Positions 15,660 through 24,076 of a stretch of 35,100 bases of DNA are shown here, piece by piece. How positions within the stretch are numbered: the stretch's first letter is position 1; the number at the start of each line of letters is the position of its first letter. Under the pieces are notes generated by a model that ran no database searches, was not told the origin of the DNA, and was given only the letters and a program-made list of their open reading frames with translations. The translations under genes were made by a program, and so were the position numbers. The stretch comes from Colimorpha sp045597945 (GTDB taxonomy: Bacteria; Bacteroidota; Bacteroidia; Bacteroidales; P3). Location of the stretch: positions 1-35,100 of the forward strand of contig JAZLLD010000009.1 in NCBI GenBank assembly GCA_045597945.1, given 5' to 3'.

Positions 15660-16646
15660 CTAATTGTTGTTTTTATACCAGTCAAAAAAGTCTGTTATCG
15701 CCCTAGAAACCTCAGTTTGCGGCATAGCTAGATCTCTGCAAGCATGGGTGTTATCATAATACTCCTTCACCATTAGTTGGCGAACATTCCGACTTGAAAC
15801 CTGAGTCTTTATGCCTAGCCACCGCAGCAAATTGCCCACATAACCTACCATCTCAAGTAGCCAATTAGGCACGGCAATCAACCACTGGCGATATCCACAA
15901 GTCCGCTTCTGCAATTGATAAAACTCATGCAATGAGAGGTTTTCGCCAGTGAGCAGATATCGTCCTCCATGCACTCCGCAGTCCAGCGCATTGACTATGG
16001 CCACCGCAGCATCGGCCACATGGATGAAACTTTTGCCTCCACGCGGTGCCAACATCAGAGGTTTTTGGTATGCGGCCAACAACAACGCACCCGAACTGGG
16101 CTTGGTGTCGAATGCGCCAATCATGAATCCCGGATTGACGATAATAATATGCCAGTCATCATGTTGCCTGGCTCCTTCTTGCAATAGCCTCTCCCCTTCC
16201 AACTTACTTTTTGCATAAAATGAATGGCTGAAGGGCGGCTGCATTTGGCTATCTTCGGAGGCCTTCATTTCCGGGGTGCCATAACCAATAGTATTGGCAG
16301 TGCTGGTATGCACTAAACGACTGATTCCATGATGTTTCATCACTTCTAGCAGACGGCCACAGAGGTCTCGGTTAACTGGCAGATAATCGGCATAAGAAAG
16401 GAGCGACATGTCGGTCACTCCTGCACAATTGACTATTCCATCACAACCCTGGGCGGCACGGTTCAAATCATCATCATTCAACAAAGATCCTTGAAAGATT
16501 TCAACCCTATGGTTGTTAGGCATTGTATTAATATGTAAGGCGGCAGGATTCCGCAGCAAGGCATGAACCTCATGACCTTGCTGCAGAAGTTGGTTCAGCA
16601 CATTGTGCCCCAACAGTCCATTGCCGCCTAAAAGTAGTATTGCCAT
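15660..16646 (-). CDS. Extended SDR NAD-dependent epimerase/dehydratase family protein
   Basis: A 328-residue extended short-chain dehydrogenase/reductase acting on a nucleotide-sugar or similar substrate; the substrate cannot be told. The Rossmann motif GGNGLLGHN is at 7-15. DGIVNCAGVTDMS corresponds to the NAD-side strand. The catalytic Ser/Tyr/Lys set is HTSTANTIGYG and YAKSKLEGERLL (YxxxK). The C-terminal half contains the substrate-binding lobe. It follows metG by six nucleotides and is likely cotranscribed with metG and the lipoprotein gene, without an obvious functional link. Confidence 0.9.
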   Translation of the reverse strand: MAILLLGGNGLLGHNVLNQLLQQGHEVHALLRNPAALHINTMPNNHRVEIFQGSLLNDDDLNRAAQGCDGIVNCAGVTDMSLLSYADYLPVNRDLCGRLLEVMKHHGISRLVHTSTANTIGYGTPEMKASEDSQMQPPFSHSFYAKSKLEGERLLQEGARQHDDWHIIIVNPGFMIGAFDTKPSSGALLLAAYQKPLMLAPRGGKSFIHVADAAVAIVNALDCGVHGGRYLLTGENLSLHEFYQLQKRTCGYRQWLIAVPNWLLEMVGYVGNLLRWLGIKTQVSSRNVRQLMVKEYYDNTHACRDLAMPQTEVSRAITDFFDWYKNNN

Positions 16647-16652
16647 TTATTA

Positions 16653-18716
16653 TCAGCCTACGTTGCAACCAGGGGTGACAAGCTGGCTAGGAGTGATGAG
16701 CACCAATCGGCCGTCCTTGTCCTCTGCGCTCAGAATCATACCTTGGCTTTCAACACCTTTCAGCTTGCGAGGTGCAAAGTTGGCAATGAAGCAGACCTGC
16801 ATGCCTACCAGTTTCTCGGGCTCAGGATAGAATTTGGCGATACCGCTCACAATGGTGCGGGTTCCCATGCCGTCTTCAATCTTGAACTGCAAGAGTTTGT
16901 CGGCCTTAGGCACCTTGGTGCACTCCAGCACAGTACCCACGCGGATATCCAACTTACCAAAATCGTCAAAGGCAACGGTTTCTTTCGCTGACTTGGGAGT
17001 CCAAGCCTGCAACTCGTTCTGTTTCTTGGTCTCAATCAGTTTGTTGACCTGGGCCTCGATGGTGGCATCGTCAATCTGCTCAAACAGCAGCACGGGCTTC
17101 TCCATCTGGGTGCCAGCAGCCAACAACTCGGCATTGCCAGCATCGCGCCAACGCAGACCCTCGCTGAGGTTCATCATGCGACGAATCTTTTCGGCAGTGA
17201 AGGGCAGGAAAGGCTCACAAAGCACAGCCAAGTTGGCACAAATCTGCAATGAGAGATTCATCACGGTGGCGGTACGTTCAGGATCAGTTTTAATAAGTTT
17301 CCAAGGCTCAGTATCAGTCAGATATTTGTTACCCAAACGTGCCAGGTTCATCATCTCTGACAGTGCTTCGCGGAAGCGATAAGTCTCGATGCTGCGACCC
17401 ACCTTCTCGGGAACACCAGCCATCTCCTTAATCACCTCATTCTCAAGGTCGCCCCAAGCTCCAGCAGCCGGAACTTTGCCCTCGTAGAACTTATGAGTCA
17501 GCACCAGGGTGCGGTTGACAAAGTTGCCAAGGATAGCCACGAGTTCAGAGTTGTTCTTCAGCTGGAAATCCTTCCAAGTGAAGTCGTTATCTTTGGTTTC
17601 AGGAGCATTGCTGCAAAGGGTATAGCGCAGCACATCCTGTTTGCCGGGGAAGTCTTTAAGATATTCGTGCAGCCAGACAGCCCAGTTGCGGGAAGTGCTA
17701 ATCTTGTCGCCTTCAAGGTTCAAGAACTCATTGGCGGGAACATTCTGAGGCAGAATGTAGCTGCCGTCGGCTTTCAGCATAGAGGGGAAGATAATGCAGT
17801 GGAACACAATATTATCCTTGCCGATAAAATGCACCAGTTTGGTATCCTCATTCTTCCACCATTTCTCCCAGTCATCGCCTTTCAGTTGCTTGGTGAAGCT
17901 AATGTAACCGATAGGAGCGTCAAACCACACATACAGCACCTTGCCATCAGCACCCTCAACGGGAACTTTCACACCCCAATCCAAATCGCGGGTCACGGCA
18001 CGAGGCTGCAAACCAGCGTCTATCCAAGACTTGCACTGACCATAGACATTGGTCTTCCAATCGCCCTTGTGCTGTTCAAGAATCCATTCGCGCAGCCACT
18101 GTTCGTCCTCATTGAGAGGCAGATACCAGTGCTTGGTTTCCTTCATCACGGGAGGATTGCCGCTCAATGCCGACTTGGGGTTGATCAAATCGGTAGCATT
18201 CAGCGAAGTACCACAGGCTTCGCACTGGTCGCCATACGCACGCTCATTGCCACAATGCGGGCAGGTGCCGGTGATATAACGGTCGGCTAGAAACTGGTGG
18301 GCCTCTTCATCATAATACTGCATGGAGGTCTTTTCCACAAACTTGCCTTCCTCAAACAATTTCTTGAAATAAGCCGAAGCAGTTTCGTGATGCTCGGGGC
18401 TGGAAGTGCGGCTATAAATATCGAAAGAGATGCCTAACTCTTTGAAAGACTCCTTGATAATACCGTGATAGCGATCTACGATATCCTGAGGGGTTACACC
18501 TTCTTTGCGGGCCTTGATGGTGATGGGCACACCGTGCTCATCGCTACCGCCAATAAAAACTACTTCCTCGCCTGCGCTGCGCAGATAGCGGGCATAGACA
18601 TCCGCAGGTACATAAACGCCGGCCAAATGTCCGATATGCACTGGGCCATTAGCGTATGGCAGTGCCGAAGTAATGGTATAACGCTTGAAGCGTTGGTCTT
18701 TTTCGCTGTAAATCAT
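16653..18716 (-). CDS. metG: Methionine-tRNA ligase
   Basis: Class I aminoacyl-tRNA synthetase charging methionine tRNA. It has 687 residues with HIGH as HIGHLAGVY (22-30), the zinc knuckle CPHCG...CEACG (about 156-172), the KMSKS loop as DKISTSRN, the anticodon-binding helical domain, and a C-terminal tRNA-binding EMAP/Arc1p-like domain (FGKLDIRVGTVLECTKVPKADKLLQFKIEDG) of about 110 residues ending near NVG. It overlaps the downstream-strand neighbour: its ATG shares four bases (18713-18716) with the stop of the lipoprotein gene. The cluster is lipoprotein-metG-SDR. Confidence 0.97.
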   Translation of the reverse strand: MIYSEKDQRFKRYTITSALPYANGPVHIGHLAGVYVPADVYARYLRSAGEEVVFIGGSDEHGVPITIKARKEGVTPQDIVDRYHGIIKESFKELGISFDIYSRTSSPEHHETASAYFKKLFEEGKFVEKTSMQYYDEEAHQFLADRYITGTCPHCGNERAYGDQCEACGTSLNATDLINPKSALSGNPPVMKETKHWYLPLNEDEQWLREWILEQHKGDWKTNVYGQCKSWIDAGLQPRAVTRDLDWGVKVPVEGADGKVLYVWFDAPIGYISFTKQLKGDDWEKWWKNEDTKLVHFIGKDNIVFHCIIFPSMLKADGSYILPQNVPANEFLNLEGDKISTSRNWAVWLHEYLKDFPGKQDVLRYTLCSNAPETKDNDFTWKDFQLKNNSELVAILGNFVNRTLVLTHKFYEGKVPAAGAWGDLENEVIKEMAGVPEKVGRSIETYRFREALSEMMNLARLGNKYLTDTEPWKLIKTDPERTATVMNLSLQICANLAVLCEPFLPFTAEKIRRMMNLSEGLRWRDAGNAELLAAGTQMEKPVLLFEQIDDATIEAQVNKLIETKKQNELQAWTPKSAKETVAFDDFGKLDIRVGTVLECTKVPKADKLLQFKIEDGMGTRTIVSGIAKFYPEPEKLVGMQVCFIANFAPRKLKGVESQGMILSAEDKDGRLVLITPSQLVTPGCNVG

Positions 18717-19744
18717 TGCTTATAAGTATAAATGACATTGGTTTCGCCACTCACTCGGGTGGGATACTTCTTGTCGTTGTATTCGTAAATATAGGTTTCA
18801 GTGGAGTTCAAGGGGGTGTTCATCAGATTAGTGGTCTGCCCCATCATAGTGATGCCCATAGTCATGGCACCGCGATGCTCAACTACAGTTGCATTGTTGA
18901 GCGAAAGGTTCTGCGGAGAGAACATCTGAGTCCAATTGCAGAACATGGGGTTGTAATTATTGTCGTAGGTGCAATTGGTCGTGTCGTTATAGGCAATAGT
19001 GATGGGCAGTTTTCCGCCACCCAGCATCATGGCCAACTCCAGCATACCCTGGTACTCGTCCGGAATGGGCAGAAACTGGCCGAGAAGCTCAATATCATCA
19101 CTGGTGATATTCATGACGATATCACCGTGGACAATCTGCTGTTTCAGGTTCTCTCCATCCCACACCATGGCCATATTCATGGTAGTGCCGCCAAACTCGA
19201 ACTTTCTGTTATTCATCTGGCTACGCAAATTAGCTACTTTGACTAACGACTCAGTAAGTGGACGGCCCAATGTCTTGAACAAGCCACCTCCATTACCGAA
19301 CATATTGCCAATCATCGACATCAAGAATCCATCCGACACCGTGATATCGGCACTGCTAATCTTGCCATTAGCACCATGCAACACATTGCCAAACTTAATA
19401 GCCTCACTGCCATTATAATAGATATCACAACCCGATATCAGATTATTGGCATAAGTGTAGCGCAACTCTTCTTTGTTGCCGGCGTTGCTAGTCACTTTAG
19501 CGATAAAGTCGCCATCATAGCTGAGCGAAATCGTGCCTTCGCCAGCCACAACAATGTGGTCTAGATTTTTATCGGCCCAAACCCACTCCTGGGCAAGATT
19601 GCCGTCCTCACTGATGGTGGCAACCTTCTCAACAGGCTGATACTTGCCCTCGGCATAAGCAGGAATGGCCTCAGGATTATCCTTCTTGCAGGACACGGCA
19701 CCCAACATGGCCAACGCACCAAATGCTAAAAATAATTTCTTCAT
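18713..19744 (-). CDS. Putative lipoprotein of unknown function
   Basis: A 343-residue protein with a lipobox (LGAVSC, Cys19) directly followed by KKD, typical for lipoproteins in this order. I do not recognise a family. The mature protein has many short beta-strand-like runs (TISLSYDGDFIAKVTS, YTYANNLISGCDIYYNG, YIYEYNDKKYPTRVSGE, VIYTYKQ), reminiscent of Bacteroidales proteins with DUF4595/DUF5011-like folds, but that is weak. A C-terminal KYPTRV is typical of YD-like repeat ends. The stop overlaps the metG start by four bases, so translation is probably coupled. No T9SS signal is seen. Confidence 0.8.
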   Translation of the reverse strand: MKKLFLAFGALAMLGAVSCKKDNPEAIPAYAEGKYQPVEKVATISEDGNLAQEWVWADKNLDHIVVAGEGTISLSYDGDFIAKVTSNAGNKEELRYTYANNLISGCDIYYNGSEAIKFGNVLHGANGKISSADITVSDGFLMSMIGNMFGNGGGLFKTLGRPLTESLVKVANLRSQMNNRKFEFGGTTMNMAMVWDGENLKQQIVHGDIVMNITSDDIELLGQFLPIPDEYQGMLELAMMLGGGKLPITIAYNDTTNCTYDNNYNPMFCNWTQMFSPQNLSLNNATVVEHRGAMTMGITMMGQTTNLMNTPLNSTETYIYEYNDKKYPTRVSGETNVIYTYKQ

Positions 19745-19765
19745 ATCCAGTATTTTTAAATTATA

Positions 19766-19788
19766 CCCCCGTACCCAAAGGTCGGGGG
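19766..19788 (-). terminator. Small GC hairpin between the DUF5606 and lipoprotein genes
   Basis: CCCCCG (19766-19771) pairs with CGGGGG (19783-19788) over an 11-nt loop. On the minus strand it is followed by TATAATTTAAAAATA. It lies 51 bp after the DUF5606 stop. It could be a weak terminator or part of the leader of the lipoprotein-metG-SDR operon. Confidence 0.45.
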
Positions 19789-19839
19789 CTAAAAATTCTT
19801 GTTTCGTGCGTCAGCAACCCACGAAGATCCTCACCAGCA

Positions 19840-20253
19840 TTATTCAGCTTTGGTCTCTTCCTCAGCAGGGGTCAGCTTGCCGGCGTTGAGCAGGATGTTG
19901 TACCAAGAGAACAATTTCTTGGCATCGGAAGGATGCACACGCTCGGTGTCGTAGTCGGGCAACACCTTCTCCATCAGGCCAAAAAGGGTAGCATTGTCGG
20001 CCTTCTTGGGCTCGAAATCGGTAGGTTTAGCTTCAAGCACTTTATAAATGCTCTCAAAAACCTCCTCAAGGGGTCTCTCGTCGGTGACAGTGTACATACG
20101 GATCTCGCTCAGCTGGCTGATGCTGCTGGTAGCAAAAACCGGGAACTTCACACCGGTGACAAGATTCTTAACGATAGCACCATTCTTAGTGCGGGATACC
20201 AATTCATTCAAATCGGGTTTGCCGGATACGGCTAAGATTGTTGAAAGATCCAT
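19840..20253 (-). CDS. DUF5606 family protein
   Basis: A 137-residue cytosolic protein of the DUF5606 family, widespread in Bacteroidota and of unknown function. The N-terminus MDLSTILAVSGKPDLNELVSRTKNG and the FPVFATSSISQLSEIRMYTVTDERPLEEV stretch are diagnostic. The acidic C-terminus (PAEEETKAE) is low complexity. The gene has a short 5' gap containing only AT-rich sequence. No export signal is present. Confidence 0.85.
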   Translation of the reverse strand: MDLSTILAVSGKPDLNELVSRTKNGAIVKNLVTGVKFPVFATSSISQLSEIRMYTVTDERPLEEVFESIYKVLEAKPTDFEPKKADNATLFGLMEKVLPDYDTERVHPSDAKKLFSWYNILLNAGKLTPAEEETKAE

Positions 20254-20420
20254 TGTAGTGTTTGTTGTTTGTAATTTTCAAAAAATAATAGCTACTAACG
20301 CAAAAAATAATATTATATTGTACCATAAATTAAAAAAAACATTAAATCTGCCCCAAATTCCACCCTTCTATGCCGCCAAACCTACCATACAAACCGCCGA
20401 AACCACAATTCTAACCAACT
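20254..20420. other. AT-rich intergenic sequence, promoter side of DUF5606
   Basis: No gene was found. Minus-strand sequence around 20277-20310 has TATTTTTTG-like boxes that could be the DUF5606 promoter, one base off consensus. The 20340-20400 part is nondescript. Confidence 0.4.
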
Positions 20421-20505
20421 TATTCGTCCAAAAAAATGTGGTATCACACAATATATTCGTCCAAAAAAATGTAACAAAACACTATTTATTCGTCCAAAAA
20501 AGTGT
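20421..20505. repeat. Three 19-bp direct repeats spaced 33 bp apart
   Basis: TATTCGTCCAAAAAAATGT begins at 20421 and 20454, and the third copy at 20487 has one change (AAAAAAGTGT). Spacing is exactly 33 bp each time. The array runs straight into a plus-strand -7 box and a degraded ATPase gene. The unit contains one GTCC and an A-tract. Parallel array: 473-570. Confidence 0.9.
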
Positions 20506-20512
20506 ATATTTG
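20505..20512 (+). promoter_or_regulatory. -7 box TATATTTG upstream of the degraded ATPase
   Basis: TATATTTG followed by CAGATTG matches TAnnTTTG. It is 38 bp upstream of the residual ATG at 20550. The original gene would have read rightward from here. Confidence 0.6.
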
Positions 20513-20549
20513 CAGATTGAAAAAAAACTGAATTAACCAGAAAAACACG

Positions 20550-20570
20550 ATGGAACAAATTGTATATAAT
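20550..20570 (+). pseudogene. Residual 5' end of a wrecked ATPase gene
   Basis: ATGGAACAAATTGTATATAAT encodes MEQIVYN, then a stop. This is a plausible start of a DUF4143-type ATPase. The rest of the gene reads on the opposite strand from about 20996 leftwards, so it looks as if the 5' end stayed in place while the body inverted. Identification depends on that neighbouring fragment. Confidence 0.55.
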
Positions 20571-20996
20571 TAACTTAAGATCATCAAAATTACGCAAATT
20601 TATCAGCTGACGCAAATCACGCTCAATATAGGTGACATAGCAGTTGGTATAAACATCATAAGGACTTTTTCCATTAACGAAAAATTACTGATTCCCGTCA
20701 ATATATACCGATATTCTTTATACTCATCAACCACCACATGGAGATATGAAAACAACTCGGGAAAGTTCTGCGCCTCATCAATAATCAAACCATGCCGATG
20801 ACTATTCAAAAAGCCAATAGTGCCGGACTGCACCATCAACCGAATATCAATATTTTCTAATGTCACATATTCATAGTCAGGAAACGCCAATTTACACAAC
20901 GTAGTTTTCGCGGACCTGTAAGTGAAACGACACTAAAAACAGTTGAAAGTCGCAAAATCTTCTTTTCTAATAATCTGTTTATCCTACCAATATATT
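20571..20996 (-). pseudogene. Inverted, frameshifted and internally deleted AAA ATPase fragment
   Basis: Read leftwards it gives INRLLEKKILRLSTVFSVV and then SLTGPR (about 20982-20908), the start of Walker A. A frameshift follows within Walker A, then AKTTLCKLAFPDYEYV, and the Walker B segment LIIDEAQNFPELFSYL. Next comes YRYILTGISNFSLMEKV, typical of the AAA_14 sensor region. A second frame carries on with SPYDVYTNCYVTYIERDLRQ and LINLRNFDDL, which normally lies some 70 residues later, so an internal deletion is likely. The DUF4143 C-terminal part is missing. The gene cannot make an active protein. It belongs to the same family as 677-1825 but is a separate copy. Confidence 0.85.
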
Positions 20997-21080
20997 AAAA
21001 TCATGCAAATATGGAATTGGATTCCACTTTTGCAAAGATATGATTTTTTTCGGCAATTTGAAAAAATAGGATATAGGATT

Positions 21081-21917
21081 TTAGGATAAATGGAATCGGA
21101 TGAGACCTGGCATAGGGTCAGATATCATGGAATCAATATGTTGACCCATTTTAGATGCCACCTTGCTGAGCTGACTAGCAAAGGAAGATGTGATACCTCC
21201 AACCAGATGTAGCGGTGCAGATTCATGGCCTTCAAAATAATAATCCAATTGGCTGAAGAATGATTTGAAGCTGGTATTCAACACATTGGACACATATTCT
21301 TCAGCCTGGTATTTGAAGGCAAAAGAGGCCAGCGAGGCAAGAAAACGGTTGGCACAAGGCTGGCGGTAAATGCGGTCGATAAATTCATTGGTCGACATCG
21401 GATAAGTATCATGGAATAAGGAGCTTATATACTCCGGCATCCGCTCCTCAAGATAGTCCTTCAATAGCATCCGGCCAATATGGTTGCCCGACCCCTCGTC
21501 GCCTAGGATAAATCCGGTAGAAACACGCTGGCGCACAATGGTTTGACCATCATAAAAACAGGCATTGCTGCCCGTGCCCAAAATGCCCACCACACCAGGG
21601 TCACGACCACAGGCGGCACGGCAAGCTCCGAGCAAATCGCCCTCCACCGCAACATCAGCCTTAGGGAACACCTCCTTCAGCAGTTGGCCAACATGCTGCT
21701 GCATCTGCTGAGTTCCGCAACCAGCACCATAGAAGAATATGGCATTCAACGGATTGCCACACACCAAATCCTGCCTCACCTGCCGAAGAATGAGAAGAAA
21801 GGCCGACTCGTCAGTCAGCCGAGGGTTGAGCCCCTCGGTTGACAGCTCGCAAGTCTGCCCCTGATGCACCAAGGCCCAGTGGGTCTTGGTGCTTCCGCTA
21901 TCAGCCAAAAGAAACAT
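21081..21917 (-). CDS. BadF/BadG/BcrA/BcrD-type ATPase, N-acetylglucosamine kinase-like
   Basis: A 278-residue ASKHA-fold sugar kinase related to N-acetylglucosamine kinase. Phosphate-1 motif DSGSTKTHWAL (6-16), phosphate-2 region VGILGTGSNACFYDG (124-138), GFILGDEGSGNHIG (145-158) and the adenosine motif LHLVGGITSSFASQL (about 236-250) are all present. It should phosphorylate an amino sugar in the cytosol, perhaps from recycled cell-wall or mucin glycans; the actual substrate is not shown. The gene stands alone with no clear terminator. The 20997-21080 stretch before its stop is AT-rich. Confidence 0.88.
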   Translation of the reverse strand: MFLLADSGSTKTHWALVHQGQTCELSTEGLNPRLTDESAFLLILRQVRQDLVCGNPLNAIFFYGAGCGTQQMQQHVGQLLKEVFPKADVAVEGDLLGACRAACGRDPGVVGILGTGSNACFYDGQTIVRQRVSTGFILGDEGSGNHIGRMLLKDYLEERMPEYISSLFHDTYPMSTNEFIDRIYRQPCANRFLASLASFAFKYQAEEYVSNVLNTSFKSFFSQLDYYFEGHESAPLHLVGGITSSFASQLSKVASKMGQHIDSMISDPMPGLIRFHLS

Positions 21918-21929
21918 AACTAGAATTAT

Positions 21930-22008
21930 GAGTGATGATTTATGAATTATGAGTTCTTGATCTGTGAGTGATGAAGTCTTGAGTTCTGAGTGATGATTTA
22001 TGAATTAT
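21930..22008. repeat. Direct repeat of 21 bp, period 58
   Basis: GAGTGATGATTTATGAATTAT occurs at 21930-21950 and exactly again at 21988-22008, in a longer tract of degenerate ATTATGAGT/GAATTATGAG words between the kinase and DUF4476 genes. Such word-repeat tracts occur in many Bacteroidales intergenic regions; no function is known. Confidence 0.75.
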
Positions 22009-22030
22009 CAATTATGAGTTTTTGAATTCT

Positions 22031-22762
22031 CTAGCGGTGGCTGATAAAGTCGAGGATTGCCTCTTTGTCGGAACTGAAGGTGAAGCAGCTTACCACCACG
22101 GCATAGTTTTCGGGATCCACGCAGAAGGGATAGGCTTCTTTGAGGAACTCCTTCTTGTTGGAGTCGAAGTCGAACTCTTGTGCCAGTCGCAGGATGTGGG
22201 CTGCCAGCAAGCTGTGGTTCTTGACATAGTTCATGGCCAGATTCTCTCGCGTAGAGTCGAATCGCTCATTTTTCAGGGCAGCCACCATTTGGTCCACTTC
22301 TTGGTCGGAACAATGCTGCACCACATGCACCTCGGGCTGGTGCATCACGGGGCGCTCCATCGGGTTGGGCACCTGCATCTGCTGGGCTATCTGCTCAGGC
22401 AGAATCAGTTCCACTCTGCTGTGTTTGCGGTCAAAACGCACACGGCATTCCTCGCGGCGGTTCGCCATGCGGATGGTTGCCATCGTGATTTTATCCTCGG
22501 GCGAGGTGAGCACGACATAAATGTCGTGCAACTCGTAGTTCAGGTTGTCAACCACCACCTGCTGCTGCGGATTGCGGTTCACCCGGTCACCATCGACATA
22601 CACCACAAAGCGCTCGCCCATTGAAGCGGTGAGCACAAGGGTGGCATTTTCGACGGGCATAGGGCGCTGTGAGCGGTGGGGACGCTGAGAATCGTGGGGA
22701 CGCTGCGCCATGGCAGCTACGCCAAGCAGAAGGATCAGGACGTAAAGGATAAGCTTTTTCAT
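22031..22762 (-). CDS. DUF4476 domain-containing secreted protein
   Basis: A 243-residue exported protein with a signal peptide (MKKLILYVLILLLGVAAMA, cleavage before QRPHDSQRP). An R/P/H/S-rich linker (20-35) follows, then a beta-sandwich-like region (TLVLTASMGERFVVYVDGDRVN, YELHDIYVVLTSP). The C-terminal DUF4476 domain, about 90 residues, runs from CSDQEVDQMVAALKNERFDSTRENLAMNYVKNHSLLAAHILRLAQEFDFDSNKKEFLKEAY to the end; its alternating short helices are typical. Function is unknown. The gene has its own promoter and no obvious partner. Confidence 0.88.
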   Translation of the reverse strand: MKKLILYVLILLLGVAAMAQRPHDSQRPHRSQRPMPVENATLVLTASMGERFVVYVDGDRVNRNPQQQVVVDNLNYELHDIYVVLTSPEDKITMATIRMANRREECRVRFDRKHSRVELILPEQIAQQMQVPNPMERPVMHQPEVHVVQHCSDQEVDQMVAALKNERFDSTRENLAMNYVKNHSLLAAHILRLAQEFDFDSNKKEFLKEAYPFCVDPENYAVVVSCFTFSSDKEAILDFISHR

Positions 22763-23018
22763 TGTTGATAGTTTTTAAAGTATTGAATTCAAATTAGTTT
22801 CTATAGTGTTCTTTATACTATTGGAGTCATTTGTCTTGCTCCTTAATTTCGGTGCAAAAGTACAAACAATTTTGGAGGGAAAAACCGGAAATCTCCCATA
22901 TTTTTACCTTAATCGCCCATATTTTTACCCTATAGCACCAAATACATGACAATAATACTTTTAACTATTACCCTTTTAGAGGTATAATTTCAGCATCAAT
23001 TCCGCCAACGAGTATACC
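22763..23018 (-). other. Intergenic region upstream of the DUF4476 gene
   Basis: No gene found. It contains a -7 box (22855-22862), a 21-bp tandem motif (CCCATATTTTTACC at 22895-22908 and 22916-22929) and an AT-rich tract of unknown role. Confidence 0.5.
22855..22929 (-). promoter_or_regulatory. Promoter region of DUF4476 gene with shared upstream element
   Basis: Minus strand TACTTTTG (22855-22862) followed by CA is the -7 box. AAAATATGGGAGA (22892-22904) lies 29 bp upstream, and a second AAAATATGGGCGATT copy further up at 22911-22925. The -7 box plus AAAATATGG element arrangement matches 4802-4851. Confidence 0.6.
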
Positions 23019-23103
23019 GATATACTTATATACCCATATACTTGATATACCCATACACCCCCACAACCCAATAAACTCATAACCCCATAAACTTATAAAC
23101 TAA
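23019..23103. repeat. Five degenerate 17-bp tandem units at the pyrD 3' end
   Basis: Units GATATACTTATATACCC, ATATACTTGATATACCC, ATACACCCCCACAACCC, AATAAACTCATAACCCC and ATAAACTTATAAACTAA start at 23019, 23036, 23053, 23070 and 23087. The first two are nearly identical. The last unit runs into the stop of pyrD (23100-23102). Minus strand is G-rich (runs GGGG, GGG, GGGGG, GGG, GGG), so a G-quadruplex in the 3' UTR is conceivable. Confidence 0.7.
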
Positions 23104-24011
23104 ATGATGCCGATGATATCGTTAATGTCGTCAATCTTGTGGCGCTGGCAGTAGTCCTGCAATCCCTCGTCAATCTTGACGGTGACGGTAGGATCCACGA
23201 AGTTAGCAGTGCCCACCTCGATGGCCTTGGCACCGGCCATGAGGAATTCCAGCGCATCGTTGGCACAGCTGATACCGCCCAGACCCACCACGGGAATCTG
23301 CACAGCATGAGCTACTTGCCACACCATGCGCACGGCTACGGGCTTGACACAGGGGCCACTCAGGCCACCAGTGATAGTGCTGAGGTAGGGACGCTGACGC
23401 TCGACATCGATGGCCATACCCAGCATGGTGTTGATAAGCGAAACACTGTCAGCACCAGCCTGTTCCACGGCCTTGGCAATGTCCACAATGCTGGTCACGT
23501 TAGGGGTGAGTTTCACGATGAGGGTCTTGCCGTAGACCTTGCGCACCTCGCTCACCACCTGGGCCGCCATCTCGGGATTGGTGCCGAAGCCCATTCCGCC
23601 TTTCTTCACATTGGGGCAGCTGATATTCAGTTCGATACCGGGAATGTTGGGCAGCTCGTTGATCTGCTCGGCCACACTGCAGTACTCTTCGATGGAAGAG
23701 CCGCTGACATTCACAAGTATGTTGGTATCAATGTCTTTGATGCGGGGATAGACCTGCTTGCAGAAATTCTCCACACCCACATTCTGCAGACCCACGGCAT
23801 TGAGCATGCCCGAGGGGGTCTCAGCCATGCGGGGGTAGGGGTTGCCCTGACGGCGCTCGCCAGTAGTGCCTTTTACAATGATGCCACCCAGGCGGGTAAG
23901 GTCAATAAAATCAGCAAATTCCTCACCGTAACCGAAGGTGCCGGAAGCGGTCATCACGGGGTTTTTCAATACGATATCGTGTATCTTTGTTTCTAGTTTT
24001 GCCATAATCAT
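23100..24011 (-). CDS. pyrD: Dihydroorotate dehydrogenase catalytic subunit (type 1B)
   Basis: Oxidises dihydroorotate to orotate in pyrimidine synthesis, using NAD with the PyrK subunit. It has 303 residues with an N-terminal KLETKIHDIVLKNPVMTASGTFGYGEEF, FMN contacts NISCPNVKKGGMGFG (129-143, with the SCPN motif), LINTMLG (192-198) and the C-terminal GLGGISCANDALEFLMAGAKAIEVGTANF (242-271). The N-terminal phase is typical of class 1B, consistent with the pyrK gene directly upstream. The start used is the first Met; MAKLETK at residue 3 is equally likely. The gene follows pyrK by 65 bp on the same strand. Confidence 0.97.
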   Translation of the reverse strand: MIMAKLETKIHDIVLKNPVMTASGTFGYGEEFADFIDLTRLGGIIVKGTTGERRQGNPYPRMAETPSGMLNAVGLQNVGVENFCKQVYPRIKDIDTNILVNVSGSSIEEYCSVAEQINELPNIPGIELNISCPNVKKGGMGFGTNPEMAAQVVSEVRKVYGKTLIVKLTPNVTSIVDIAKAVEQAGADSVSLINTMLGMAIDVERQRPYLSTITGGLSGPCVKPVAVRMVWQVAHAVQIPVVGLGGISCANDALEFLMAGAKAIEVGTANFVDPTVTVKIDEGLQDYCQRHKIDDINDIIGII

Positions 24012-24076
24012 TACATTTAAGAATCATTGGAAAGACTGTGCCCAAAAACCCTTAATTATTAATTATTAATTCTTAA

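Noticed and set aside
16653..18716. Possible fusion or frameshift in metG
   Set aside because: The long C-terminal EMAP-like domain is a normal part of this length class of MetG; no break was found.
20421..20505. CRISPR array
   Set aside because: Only three 19-bp units with 14-bp spacers, AT-rich, beside an ATPase promoter and no cas genes; a direct-repeat operator fits better.
20048..20536. 162-codon plus-strand frame over DUF5606 and the 33-bp repeats
   Set aside because: The first part is antisense to the DUF5606 gene and the rest reads through the repeat array, giving repeated LFVQKNV-like words.
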